A stretch of DNA of 64,000 bases from Dyadobacter fermentans (GCF_019924045.1 NZ_JAHXBN010000014.1:186001-250000); one strand, 5' to 3'; positions 36,552 to 45,283 are shown, counted from the first letter of the stretch. Program-made: numbers and translations. Notes: a model not told the origin generated them from the letters alone.

Positions 36552-36570
36552 CCGGACTCTTAACCTTAAC

Positions 36571-37671
36571 ATGATGAAAACCTTTGTACTCACCCCGATC
36601 CTGGCGGCCCTTTGCACAGTAGCCCTGAGCACTGTCACCACCGCCCAAACCAAAACGAAAAATGTGGTCATGATCTCCGTCGACGGCTGTCGCTGGCAGG
36701 AGATCTTCCGCGGCGCGGATTCGGTTTTGTTTTACTCCAAAAAATATCGCCAGCAGGATTCCGCAGCGATGAGCGCGAAGTATTGGGGCAAAACCGTCAC
36801 CGAACGCCGCAACAAGCTGATGCCTTTCTTTTGGAATACCATTTCAGAACACGGGCAGCTTTATGGAAACCGCGATCTGGGCAACCTCATGAATGTGCGC
36901 AACAAATACTGGTTTTCCTACCCTGGTCGGAGCGAAACGCTTTGCGGGTATTACGACGAGAAAGTCAACAGCAACGACTACCCGAATAACCCAAACGAGA
37001 ATGTGCTCGAATTCTTCAACAAACAAAAGGGCATCGAAGGTAAGGTGGTCACGTTCGCCTCGTGGGATGCACTTTCCCGCATCCTTAACCGCGACCGTAA
37101 TGGCATGCTGGTAAATATCCCCGGTGAAAAAGTGAAAGGAAGCAACCTCACCGAAGCCCAGAAACTGGCTAATGAATTGCAAAATTACTTGCCCGAGTAC
37201 TTTGGTAAAACGGTACGCTTCGACGCCCATACCTACGCATTGACGCGCTCATACATCGAGGCGAACCATCCGCGTGTCGTACATATCGATTTTGCGGATA
37301 TGGACGAGTTCGGTCACCACGGCCAATACGACTCGTTCCTCGACGGCGCGCACTATGTCGATGCGATGGTAGCAAGCCTCTGGAACTACATGCAGGCCGA
37401 TCCGTTCTACAAGGACAAAACCACCATTATCATTTACCCCGACCACGGCCGTGGTACCGGCGACCGTTGGACGAGCCACGGCACTTCAGCGCCGGGTTCC
37501 AACGAAACCTGGATGGCGATCATAGGCCCGGATACGCCGGCAAGCGGAGAAATGAAAAGCCAGTCGCAGGTTTATCAGGACCAATTCGCACAAACCGTGG
37601 CGCAGCTGATGGGCTTCAAATTCACTGCCAATCACCCCGTGGGAGAACCTGTGAAAACGGTGTTTAAATGA
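36571..37671 (+). CDS. alkaline phosphatase superfamily (phosphodiesterase/sulfatase-like) exported enzyme
   Basis: Exported metal-dependent hydrolase of 366 aa. I place the start at ATG 36571 (MMKTFVLTPILAAL, signal peptide ending TTAQ), because the earlier in-frame ATG at 36493 overlaps SusD and crosses the terminator. Metal-site motifs of the superfamily are clear: MISVDGCRW near the N-terminus, HIDFADMDEFGHHG in the middle, and IIYPDHGRGTG plus a late His (SHGTSAPGSNE). The nucleophile region reads YPGRSETLCG, where the Thr/Ser expected in the superfamily is not obvious. Its place behind SusCD suggests release of phosphate (or a related group) from an imported or surface-bound substrate. 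Confidence 0.85.
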   Translation: MMKTFVLTPILAALCTVALSTVTTAQTKTKNVVMISVDGCRWQEIFRGADSVLFYSKKYRQQDSAAMSAKYWGKTVTERRNKLMPFFWNTISEHGQLYGNRDLGNLMNVRNKYWFSYPGRSETLCGYYDEKVNSNDYPNNPNENVLEFFNKQKGIEGKVVTFASWDALSRILNRDRNGMLVNIPGEKVKGSNLTEAQKLANELQNYLPEYFGKTVRFDAHTYALTRSYIEANHPRVVHIDFADMDEFGHHGQYDSFLDGAHYVDAMVASLWNYMQADPFYKDKTTIIIYPDHGRGTGDRWTSHGTSAPGSNETWMAIIGPDTPASGEMKSQSQVYQDQFAQTVAQLMGFKFTANHPVGEPVKTVFK

Positions 37672-37741
37672 GCTATTGAAAAGTTTTTTGTCGCTTGATA
37701 AATGAGACGGGTTGTATGGTAAGTATGTGAAAAACGGCTAG

Positions 37742-37771
37742 TTGATTACAGGAAGGAATGTTTTATTTTTG
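37742..37771 (+). promoter_or_regulatory. consensus Bacteroidota promoter of the small-protein/GNAT cassette
   Basis: TTG (37742-37744), exactly 19 nt, then TATTTTTG (37764-37771): a full match to TTG-N19-TAnnTTTG. Transcription should begin near 37778, leaving a leader of only about 20 nt before ATG 37797. Confidence 0.82.
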
Positions 37772-37796
37772 AACATCAAAAACTCATGCGATCAAT

Positions 37797-37970
37797 ATGA
37801 AATACACAGGCAACACTATATCGAAACCCGTTGTGGGAAAGCAAGCGGAGGAGCTGTTGAAAGCGATTGATTCTGGTGGCTACATTGCGAATGAACAAGC
37901 ACTGGCTACTGCGAGGAGGGTAGCTGAACGAATAGTAAATGCTGAGCGAATGGCAAAAAATGATAAGTAA
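37797..37970 (+). CDS. 57-residue protein, partner of the downstream GNAT protein
   Basis: Small gene: ATG 37797, stop 37968-37970, encoding 57 residues from MKYTGNTISKPVVGKQ to NAERMAKNDK. It is largely helical and charged, with the stretch EELLKAIDSGGYIANEQALATARRVAERIV. I do not recognise a family or a classical ribbon-helix-helix motif. The stop codon is followed immediately by the ATG of the GNAT gene (TAAATG), so the two must be co-translated. With the consensus promoter 26 nt upstream this is strong support for a real gene. An antitoxin or regulatory partner role is an inference from the arrangement. Confidence 0.75.
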   Translation: MKYTGNTISKPVVGKQAEELLKAIDSGGYIANEQALATARRVAERIVNAERMAKNDK

Positions 37971-38555
37971 ATGTCACACACAAGATTTGAAGGAATCGAT
38001 TTTTTAGAATGTGAAGTGAAAGAAATGAACCCTGACTTGGACAACCTAGGTCAGGGTTTTAAATGCATTCGCAATGATTTTGCTACCTACATCAAAGGGA
38101 GAAAAATTAAAATGGAATGTAAGTCGCTGACGAGCAAATGCTGGATAGTAGAGCACGGAAACAATCTCGCAGGGTATATCACACTAATGGCGGATAAACT
38201 AACCAGCGAATACTGTCTGCTCGAAAACGAAGGTATTGGTTACAAAACATTTCCTGCCATTAAAATCGGCTGGCTGGCTGCTGACAGGCGTGCGAAAGGT
38301 GTAGGAAGCAGGCTTCTGGAATGGGCAATACAGTATGTAACCAACGATCTGACGAATCGCGTTGGTATCAGATTCATCACAGTGGATGCGTTGTTTGACC
38401 CGGACACGGGGTATGACATATCCGGTTATTACGAGCGTTTCGGCTTCGAACACGTGGATAGCGACCATACTGCACCATGCGGGAATTTCAGGACCATGTA
38501 TTTTGACATCAAAAGTGTGATAGAGCAGGCAAGAGCCCTAAGGCAGTCAGTCTGA
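37971..38555 (+). CDS. GNAT family acetyltransferase, TacT-like arrangement
   Basis: GNAT-fold protein of 194 aa. The acetyl-CoA loop is seen in IGWLAADRRAKGVGSRLLEWA (RRxxGxG form), and the C-terminal YYERFGFEH corresponds to the conserved YxxxGF. The order IGxLAxDxR...VDAL...YERFGF resembles GNAT toxins of the TacT/AtaT kind, which acetylate aminoacyl-tRNA; ordinary acetyltransferases share some of this. It is somewhat longer than typical TacT (about 160-175 aa). It directly follows a 57-residue gene, without any gap. Confidence 0.8.
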   Translation: MSHTRFEGIDFLECEVKEMNPDLDNLGQGFKCIRNDFATYIKGRKIKMECKSLTSKCWIVEHGNNLAGYITLMADKLTSEYCLLENEGIGYKTFPAIKIGWLAADRRAKGVGSRLLEWAIQYVTNDLTNRVGIRFITVDALFDPDTGYDISGYYERFGFEHVDSDHTAPCGNFRTMYFDIKSVIEQARALRQSV

Positions 38556-38644
38556 TTTAATGTAAATTTTACAGTTCCGACCGCCTTTTTTACTAGCTTG
38601 CCATCAGTTGATACCAAAAGGCTGATAAATGGCAGCCATCCGTA

Positions 38645-39784
38645 ATGAAATCAGATTTTTCCAAGAAATTCTCCAAGCCCGTTTTCAAAAGAGACGTTCC
38701 CGACGATACATTCAAGTACCAGCCTGCCCCGAAACCGTCCGGAAAATACCCCTATCATTTAGATCTTGAATCGATTGATCCGGTGCCTGACCAGAACAAA
38801 CTAGCCTTCCACATGGTGGGTGATACAGGCAGTATCCGCACGCCGGATTTTCAGAAACTGGTGGTAGGAGAGATGGTGAAGCAGTTCGAGGCGACGGAGA
38901 AAACAGGGTATGAGCCCCAATTTTTGTTTCACCTGGGCGATGTGGTCTACAATTTCGGTGAGGCCAGCCAGTATCAGCGTCAGTTTTTTGATCCGTACCG
39001 GCAATATCCCGGTCCGATTTTCGCGATCCCGGGCAACCACGACAGCGACATAAACCCCGACAGCCGCGTCCGATACAATAGCCTGGATGCTTTTACGGCC
39101 GTTTTTTGCGATACCGAACGACGTACCGTTTCTTTCAGCGGTGCCGAACGCAAGAGCATGGTGCAACCTAATGTGTACTGGACGCTTCTCACTCCGCTGG
39201 CAAATATTATCGGGATGTACAGCAACGTTCCGAAATTCGGTGTGGTGACCGACGAGCAGCGCGAATGGCTCATCCACGAACTCCGACGAGCCGACAGCGA
39301 GCGACCCGATAAAGCGGTAATCCTTTGCCTGCACCACTCGCCCTATTCGGCCGATATCAATCACGGGTCGAGTATGCCGATGATCGAACTGCTGGAAGGC
39401 GTATTCGAAGAAACCGGCATTTACCCCGACATCGTTTTCAGCGGGCACGTGCATAACTACCAGCGTTTCAGCCGGCATTACAAAAGCGGCCATAATAGGA
39501 ATGGCCGTGTGTTGCCATTCATCGTAGCCGGTAGCGGCGGTTATGACGAGCTGCACCCGGTGGCTTACACCAGCGACTATCGTTTCCATAGCGAACTACC
39601 GGAATTTGAAGGCGTTAACCTCGAATACAGCTGCGACACCAAACACGGCTTCCTGAAAGTGCTTCTGGAAAGAACTGCCGACGGTATCACGATCACGGTT
39701 GAGTTCTACACGCTTCCGCACGAGCGACGCGCGGAACCGGGCGTGAACGCGGCGCTCGAAGACAGGCTCGTACTGAAAGTTTGA
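38645..39784 (+). CDS. calcineurin-like metallophosphoesterase
   Basis: Phosphoesterase of 379 aa with the canonical blocks: HMVGDTGS, HLGDVVYNFG, IPGNHDSD, LCLHHSPYS and FSGHVHNYQRF. The order and the GHVHNYQR motif place it near purple-acid-phosphatase/YfcE-like enzymes. No signal peptide is evident, so it is probably cytoplasmic. It is monocistronic and converges on a lipoprotein gene with a 2-nt gap. Confidence 0.92.
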   Translation: MKSDFSKKFSKPVFKRDVPDDTFKYQPAPKPSGKYPYHLDLESIDPVPDQNKLAFHMVGDTGSIRTPDFQKLVVGEMVKQFEATEKTGYEPQFLFHLGDVVYNFGEASQYQRQFFDPYRQYPGPIFAIPGNHDSDINPDSRVRYNSLDAFTAVFCDTERRTVSFSGAERKSMVQPNVYWTLLTPLANIIGMYSNVPKFGVVTDEQREWLIHELRRADSERPDKAVILCLHHSPYSADINHGSSMPMIELLEGVFEETGIYPDIVFSGHVHNYQRFSRHYKSGHNRNGRVLPFIVAGSGGYDELHPVAYTSDYRFHSELPEFEGVNLEYSCDTKHGFLKVLLERTADGITITVEFYTLPHERRAEPGVNAALEDRLVLKV

Positions 39785-39786
39785 GG

Positions 39787-40548
39787 CTATTCGTAAAAGT
39801 ACTCCTGTTCGAGCAGCTTTTTGTCGTTTGTGAGCAGCTGGTATCTTTTTACCGGCCATGCACCTTTGTATTCGTAGGCATACCTGATCTCTGAATTAAC
39901 TGATTCACCATTTCGGAATAGCGTACGCATGAGGGTTACATTGCGCTGTGAGCGGAACATCGGATTACCGGCTTTGCCTGTCAATGGGAAATAGGGATTG
40001 GGATGCTGGTCGTATTCGAACTGATTTTCCTCTTTCACCTGATCGGTAACCGGGTCGAGTGTTTTAGTCCTCACAATATTGCCTTGTTCAATATAGAGGT
40101 AAATATGTTGCTCGGTTTTTAATACCAGGTCTTTTTCGACTATCCGCACCGTGTTCTTATCCGGATACGAGTAGGTTCTGGTGAAATTCTGAGGCTTCTC
40201 GGCAGAATCTTTGTATTCCGAGGAAATCAGTGTGTCGGCATTGTATTGGAATGTGAATTTTCCGGCTTTTGGGTCGGCATCCAATTGTTGTTCAATCAGC
40301 CGGTAGTTGTCATACTTATAGGTGGTCACAGATAGCGGCTCTCCATTTTCTTTGAGATGGATCTCCTTTTCGAGCAGATTATTGTACTTGTATTCTACCC
40401 GGTAATACGATTGGTCCGTCAGATAGAAATGAGCTGCCTTGAGCCCCGGTTCAGCAAGCGGGTCGATGATGATTTCCGGCTCGGTGGATTGTTCGGTACA
40501 GGCTGCGAAGAATAGGGCGAGGAAGAATAATAGTCGAGTTGGTTTCAT
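39787..40548 (-). CDS. lipoprotein with YD-repeat-like strands
   Basis: Exported lipoprotein of 253 aa: the signal peptide ends in FFAAC (Cys near residue 17). The rest is a series of short strands with Tyr/Asp patterns (VEYKYNNLLEKEIH, TTYKYDNYRLIEQQ, FTFQYNADTLISSEY), resembling Rhs/YD-repeat-type or DUF4595-like Bacteroidota lipoproteins. Function unknown. It lies downstream of the LytTR regulator gene on the same strand, 93 nt away. Confidence 0.75.
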   Translation of the reverse strand: MKPTRLLFFLALFFAACTEQSTEPEIIIDPLAEPGLKAAHFYLTDQSYYRVEYKYNNLLEKEIHLKENGEPLSVTTYKYDNYRLIEQQLDADPKAGKFTFQYNADTLISSEYKDSAEKPQNFTRTYSYPDKNTVRIVEKDLVLKTEQHIYLYIEQGNIVRTKTLDPVTDQVKEENQFEYDQHPNPYFPLTGKAGNPMFRSQRNVTLMRTLFRNGESVNSEIRYAYEYKGAWPVKRYQLLTNDKKLLEQEYFYE

Positions 40549-40641
40549 TTTCAGAACAGGTTTTTACTTCCTGATTCTCCACGCTGCGTAATGGTTGTAA
40601 CCGTTTGTTGTATTTCTTGAAATGCTGCCGGGGCAGTTTGC

Positions 40642-41427
40642 CTATTTACCCATCCACACCTTAAAATCCCCCACTTTTTCCCGGCTCACGAGCACTTCCT
40701 TGTTATGCGCGGGCCGGAGCGTGAGCGCGAGGCGGTTGCCGAAATAGGGGTCTATTTTATCTACCGAGCGATGCGTGACCATCATACCGCGGTTGATACG
40801 GAAAAAGCGGGCAGGGTCGAGCGATTCGGCGAGTTCGTCGAGGGTGTAGTCGACGAGCATTTTCTGGTTGGAATCGGTCATGAAGAAGCTGTACCGGTCG
40901 TCGGTAAAGAAATAGGCAATTTCACCGACTTCGATGGAGAGCATTTTTTGCCCCTGCTTCACAAGGAAGCGTTGCCGGTATTCCACGGACGACGCCTTTT
41001 TGAAATCTTCCAACAACTTCCGGATGCCTGCCAGCGAGTGATCGACGACGGGTTGGCTTTTCATTTTTTCATATTTCTGCAAAGCCCGCTGCAGATCGTC
41101 GCGATGCACGGGTTTGAGGAGATAGTCGATGCTGTTGTGTTTGAAAGCCTGCAATGCATATTCATCATAGGAAGTGGTGAAAATGATTGCGCTCGTCACT
41201 TCGATCCGGTTGAAAATCTCAAAGCTCTGACCATCGGATAGCTCGATATCGAGGAAGATCAGGTCCGGATCGGCTTTGCCGGCCGCGCGGTTTTCGTGTA
41301 CCCATTCCACCGTTTGCTCGATGCTGTCGGTAACGCCCGCCACATCCAGCGATGGCGCTACTTCCCCGATCATTTTTTTCAGGCGGCGGACCGACAAATC
41401 TTCATCTTCAACGATAAGCGCATTCAT
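40642..41427 (-). CDS. LytTR family response regulator
   Basis: Two-component response regulator of 261 aa. A receiver domain (1-125) has acidic residues EDED at the N-terminus, the phospho-acceptor Asp in LIFLDIEL, and Lys in LLKPVH. After a linker comes the LytTR DNA-binding domain (about 150-260, FLVKQGQKMLSIEVGEIAYF...FFRINRGMMV). It starts 4 nt after the stop of the upstream kinase gene, so they form one operon. LytTR proteins bind paired 9-bp direct repeats. Closely similar to the regulator at 63411. Confidence 0.95.
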   Translation of the reverse strand: MNALIVEDEDLSVRRLKKMIGEVAPSLDVAGVTDSIEQTVEWVHENRAAGKADPDLIFLDIELSDGQSFEIFNRIEVTSAIIFTTSYDEYALQAFKHNSIDYLLKPVHRDDLQRALQKYEKMKSQPVVDHSLAGIRKLLEDFKKASSVEYRQRFLVKQGQKMLSIEVGEIAYFFTDDRYSFFMTDSNQKMLVDYTLDELAESLDPARFFRINRGMMVTHRSVDKIDPYFGNRLALTLRPAHNKEVLVSREKVGDFKVWMGK

Positions 41428-41431
41428 ACTT

Positions 41432-42541
41432 TCAGGGAATCAGGGGTAAGGTTACTGTAAAAAACTCGTGATTACTTTCGATCACCGGCTGGGGCAGGCC
41501 CTGCCGGTACTCGCTTAGCAGTTGGTATTTGGTAACAATGTTGGTCAGGCCCACATGCGTGGATTCGATGTTTTCGGCTCCTGCCGTCAGGTTTTTCTTC
41601 TGCAAATTATTCCGCACCATCAATTGGCCGTCCACAGTACTCAATATGAAAATGGTGAGCGGCCTGCTGGCGCGGATCACATTGTGCTTCACTGCATTTT
41701 CGACCAGTAGTTGCAATGTCAGCGGCGGAATGCGGCTATCCATGAAGCACTCCTCGACGTGGATGTACAGCTTCATACCATCGCCATAGCGCGTTTTGAG
41801 CAGATGCCCATACGATTCTATAAACGACAATTCTTTTTTTAACGTTGTCAACTGCCCGAAGTCACCCTGGTCGACGGACGAATGGTTGGTTTGCAGGAGA
41901 TACCGGTAAACGCGGGCCATTTCGTCCACAAACTCCTCGGCTTTCGCAGCGTCTTCGCCGATCAATGCGGAAAGGGAGTTTAATGTATTGAAAAGAAAAT
42001 GCGGGCTGATCTGTGCTTTCAGGCTTTCCAGCTGCCCGTTCACATTCTCCTTCATCATCCGCTCGGCATTGATCTCGTGTTGGCGCCAGCGTGCGAGTGC
42101 ATCGAATGTCTCCCACAAGCCGGTGATGAGCACAATGGTTGCCAGGTTTATGATATAAATGATGACAAGCGTGTGTACGGTCAGCGTAGACGCGAATAGC
42201 CGTTGGTCGATGTAAAGCCAGGCTGTCAGCAGTACGAAGCCGCCGGAAGTCACCGCATAGGCCGAAATAGACAATGCCACGCGAATGAGTGTTTGCTGCA
42301 AATCGCTGTAATGGGTGGCGATGTACCGGGCCACACGTGCCTGCACCGCGTAGCTCGCCGCCAGCAACGTTGCATTCAGCAATGTTGCTTTCAGGAACAA
42401 GCCCATATCGCCGAAAACATGCGCTCCGACGGTGATGTAGTCGAAAAACAGCAGGAATACCAGCGCAGCCACGGCGTAAGCTGGCGCGCTTCCCGAAGGG
42501 ATTTTGTCCGGAAGTTTTTCAAACAATGCTCTTTTCTTCAT
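41432..42541 (-). CDS. LytS/YehU-type sensor histidine kinase (canonical member of the pair)
   Basis: Membrane sensor kinase of 369 aa with four to five N-terminal helices and no extracytoplasmic ligand domain. It then has the His_kinase domain with phospho-acceptor His in ISPHFLFNTLNSLSAL and an ATPase region with a normal N-box (VENAVKHN) and the HVGLTNIVTKYQLL segment. It overlaps no gene and is 4 nt upstream of the LytTR regulator. It has its own promoter (42609-42637), separate from the second kinase gene upstream. Confidence 0.93.
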   Translation of the reverse strand: MKKRALFEKLPDKIPSGSAPAYAVAALVFLLFFDYITVGAHVFGDMGLFLKATLLNATLLAASYAVQARVARYIATHYSDLQQTLIRVALSISAYAVTSGGFVLLTAWLYIDQRLFASTLTVHTLVIIYIINLATIVLITGLWETFDALARWRQHEINAERMMKENVNGQLESLKAQISPHFLFNTLNSLSALIGEDAAKAEEFVDEMARVYRYLLQTNHSSVDQGDFGQLTTLKKELSFIESYGHLLKTRYGDGMKLYIHVEECFMDSRIPPLTLQLLVENAVKHNVIRASRPLTIFILSTVDGQLMVRNNLQKKNLTAGAENIESTHVGLTNIVTKYQLLSEYRQGLPQPVIESNHEFFTVTLPLIP

Positions 42542-42608
42542 GGTTAGGTAGCCGCGGCCTGTAACAGGCTGCCTGAGTTTCGCTGGAACAGTTCCACTGC
42601 GGCTGATT

Positions 42609-42637
42609 CAAAAATAGTGTAATGCGCGTAACGGCAA
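42609..42637 (-). promoter_or_regulatory. Bacteroidota-type promoter of the kinase/LytTR operon
   Basis: On the minus strand: TTG (42637-42635), 18 nt, then TATTTTTG (42616-42609). Transcription would start near 42602, about 60 nt before the kinase ATG at 42541. Confidence 0.72.
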
Positions 42638-42682
42638 GCACAGAAATTGCATCAACTGTATTTTTATTGGAATGAATTGTCA

Positions 42683-43738
42683 CTATACCTGAACCCGTGC
42701 CGGAGTTGCGTCGGGTAGGAGCGGGATCGTTACGGAGAATGCTTCGCCGCTTTCTTCGACCTGCAATCTCCGGGGCGTAAACGTCTGTAGTTTCGCTGAT
42801 AGCCCTCGCAGGCCGGTGCCGGTAGCGCCGAGGGTGCGGTGGCGCATCTGCACATTATTGGTAACCGTAACAGCCCGGTCGTCGGAGAGCGTGATCGCAA
42901 CGCTCAGCGGGCGGCTGGGTGATAGTACATTGTATTGAACCGCGTTGTCGAGCAGTATTTGCAGCATAAGGGGCGGAATCATGAGGTCGGCCGGGCAGCG
43001 CTCGGGGAGTTGTACCACGAGGGCTTCGTGGTACCGGACTTTCAGCAGACGGACGTACACTTCCAGGAAACTGAGCTCGGATTGCAGCGGTACCAGCTCG
43101 GTGCGGCCGCCTTGCAGCATGTAGCGGTAAATGCGCGCGAGGTCTTCTACAAAGTCCTCCGCCTGTGTAGGATCGGCGCTGATGAGCGACGAAAGCGTAT
43201 TGAGGCTGTTGAATAAAAAGTGCGGGTTAACCTGCCCTTTCAATGCATCAAACTCAACTTCCAGCGACTGCCGGGCCAGTTTCTCGTCGTCGGCCTGGTC
43301 ATTTTTCCATTGCTGCAAAGCATAGAACAGACCCAGCAATGCGCAGATAAACGCATCGCAAAGCACGCCAACCAATGCCAATGGCCCTATTTTCGACCAG
43401 CTGAAACCGACATCGAGGCTGGGTACCAGACTGTAAATCCAGATGTCGAAAACCATCAGTAGTACGGTCGCGGCGGCCAGTTTCCATAGCATTTTCAGCA
43501 TTTGTTCAAGTATCTGCCCTTTGGCTGCGCTGCCTGCCGTCCTGCGGATGACGATCGTCAGGATCACCACCGACGACCAGTAGAGCAGGAATGCCAGCAA
43601 GGAGGCCGCCAGGAAGGTGGGCAAATGCGCGAAGTACCGTTCGCCCAGCAGATAATAATTGCCCAGCGCAAAGCAGACGGGCATCATCGCGAGATGGTAC
43701 CACCATTCGTACTTCGAAAAGAAAGCAGGCTTCATCAT
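42683..43738 (-). CDS. LytS-type sensor histidine kinase, divergent ATPase boxes
   Basis: Membrane kinase-like protein of 351 aa; start chosen at ATG 43738 (MMKPAFFSKYEWW), since the earlier in-frame ATG adds 25 residues from the promoter. It has N-terminal membrane helices and the His motif VNPHFLFNSLNTLSSL. The N-box reads LDNAVQYN instead of ENxxKHN, and the later glycine segment is TGTGLRGLSAKLQTF. It may therefore be weakly active or work together with the canonical kinase downstream. A TAAATTTG box on the minus strand (43771-43778) lies 33 nt upstream. Confidence 0.88.
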   Translation of the reverse strand: MMKPAFFSKYEWWYHLAMMPVCFALGNYYLLGERYFAHLPTFLAASLLAFLLYWSSVVILTIVIRRTAGSAAKGQILEQMLKMLWKLAAATVLLMVFDIWIYSLVPSLDVGFSWSKIGPLALVGVLCDAFICALLGLFYALQQWKNDQADDEKLARQSLEVEFDALKGQVNPHFLFNSLNTLSSLISADPTQAEDFVEDLARIYRYMLQGGRTELVPLQSELSFLEVYVRLLKVRYHEALVVQLPERCPADLMIPPLMLQILLDNAVQYNVLSPSRPLSVAITLSDDRAVTVTNNVQMRHRTLGATGTGLRGLSAKLQTFTPRRLQVEESGEAFSVTIPLLPDATPARVQV

Positions 43739-43891
43739 CGGGGGCGTCTGGTAATTGGCTGAACAGCGCGCAAATTTAAACAAATCCAGAAGCAGGCCGC
43801 CATTGTGATGCAACCGGCTAGTTTCCGGTACGTGTTTGCTTTCCTATTTTTATTTTGAATGAAAATAATCAGGGTTGTTGGGTGTAATAAT

Positions 43892-43922
43892 TTGTAATTA
43901 AACTAAATAGACTATTTCTTTG
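43892..43922 (+). promoter_or_regulatory. promoter with 7-1-7 Fur-type palindrome upstream of the PepSY gene
   Basis: TTG (43892-43894) and TTTCTTTG (43915-43922) bracket the palindrome AAATAG-A-CTATTT (43905-43917), perfect apart from the central base. The same AAATAGACTAT block lies at the same promoter position before the DUF4198 gene (50525-50553). Fur-family operators have this 7-1-7 form. Confidence 0.6.
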
Positions 43923-43996
43923 CTTCAAAAGCGTTAGACTACGTTTTCGAGCGATTCAGTCGCCTTTTCAGGCTGCTATCAACCCAAACTGCATTC

Positions 43997-45283
43997 ATGT
44001 CTCAGCAAAAGACAGCCCTTGGTAAGCTTATCGGAACCTTACACCTCTGGTTGGGGCTGGCATCCGGTGCCGTAATTATTGTGCTGGGTCTCACCGGTGC
44101 CATTTACGTTTTTACCGATGAAATCAAACCCTTGGTTTATCGGGACCGCCTTTTTATCCAACCTGAAAATAAACCGAAACTGCCATTGAGCCAGTTGCTG
44201 GCAGCGGCACAGCAAGCCGTGGGAGAGAAGCGGCCAGTGACACGCGTCGAAATATCTTCCGAACCCGACAGGACGTACATTTTCCGCGCATTGAAGATAG
44301 ATAAGGAAGGGTTTTCGCATTGGGATTATTACAAATATTACCAGCGCGCCTATGTGAACCCTTACAACGGTAAAGTGGTAAAATTGGAAGATTCAAAAAA
44401 CGAGTTCTTTACGATCCTGCTAGGGCTGCATATGCGGATGCTGTTTGGTGAAAAGGTCGGGCATGCGGTGGTGAGCTACTCGGTACTGGCGTTTGTGCTG
44501 ATCCTGATTTCCGGGCTGGTACTGTGGTGGCCTGCCAAATGGAATAAGTCGGGCAGGAATAAGAGCTTCAAAATCAAATGGAATGCTAAATGGAAGCGGG
44601 TTAACTACGACCTGCACAATGTGCTTGGCTTTTACGCTTGCGTGATCCTGTTCGTGTGCGCGGTTACCGGTCTGGTGTGGGCGTTCGACTGGTTCGAAAA
44701 AGGTGTAAAGACCGTCGCCGATGGTGGCAAGCTGGTGGAGGTACCCGCTGTTTTTTCAGATACAACTCAAAACAGGGACGTGCAGGCAGTCGACCGGGTA
44801 TTTGCAGCATTGCAGGCCGACCAACCCAATGCATACGGGTACCTGATCAACTTTCCTGCCAAGGGGAAATTGTCGATGAATGCCTCTACATATTTGACCG
44901 CGAGCAACCGCTACGATCGAATTCAAGGCCAGTACGACCAGTTTACCGGAGCCAAATTGCGCTCACGGTCTTTCGGAGAGCTGACCAACGGCGAAAAAGC
45001 CTACGCCATGAATTTTGACCTTCACGTGGGCGCCTGGGCAGGTTTACCTAGTAAAATCCTTACCTTTTTTGCCGGATTGATATGCGCCAGTCTGCCGGTT
45101 ACCGGTTTCGTGATCTGGTGGGGACGTCGTAAGAAGGAGGGCAAGGGAGGAAGGGGAGTAAGGGGAGGAAAGGGAGGAAAGGGAGGAAAGGAAGGCATTG
45201 CGGGTCGTGAGTCGGGCGCACGTACTTTTCCCAAGCCAGTTTACGTATCGATGTCATCCCGCTTGTCCGAGGAAGAAAAATAA
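43997..45283 (+). CDS. PepSY-associated membrane protein
   Basis: Inner-membrane protein of 428 aa of the PepSY_TM group, often tied to siderophore or iron uptake as a reductase or helper. It opens GTLHLWLGLASGAVIIVLGLTGAIYVF, the typical first helix with a His. It continues with a periplasmic PepSY region, further helices (VVSYSVLAFVLILISGLVLWW; LGFYACVILFVCAVTGLVWAFDWF) and a final helix ending VIWWGRRK. Family members normally stop soon after that. Here a Gly/Lys/Arg-rich stretch encoded by a 10-bp repeat and a 28-residue tail follow. The tail's last 30 nt overlap the convergent gene. Control by a Fur-type operator is inferred. Confidence 0.9.
   Translation: MSQQKTALGKLIGTLHLWLGLASGAVIIVLGLTGAIYVFTDEIKPLVYRDRLFIQPENKPKLPLSQLLAAAQQAVGEKRPVTRVEISSEPDRTYIFRALKIDKEGFSHWDYYKYYQRAYVNPYNGKVVKLEDSKNEFFTILLGLHMRMLFGEKVGHAVVSYSVLAFVLILISGLVLWWPAKWNKSGRNKSFKIKWNAKWKRVNYDLHNVLGFYACVILFVCAVTGLVWAFDWFEKGVKTVADGGKLVEVPAVFSDTTQNRDVQAVDRVFAALQADQPNAYGYLINFPAKGKLSMNASTYLTASNRYDRIQGQYDQFTGAKLRSRSFGELTNGEKAYAMNFDLHVGAWAGLPSKILTFFAGLICASLPVTGFVIWWGRRKKEGKGGRGVRGGKGGKGGKEGIAGRESGARTFPKPVYVSMSSRLSEEEK
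45143..45195 (+). repeat. polypurine 10-bp tandem repeat inside the PepSY gene
   Basis: About 53 nt of almost pure purine on the plus strand, built from units like GGGAGGAAAG, with the last three copies near-identical. Because the unit is not a multiple of 3, gain or loss of one copy would shift the frame of the C-terminal tail. Confidence 0.8.
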
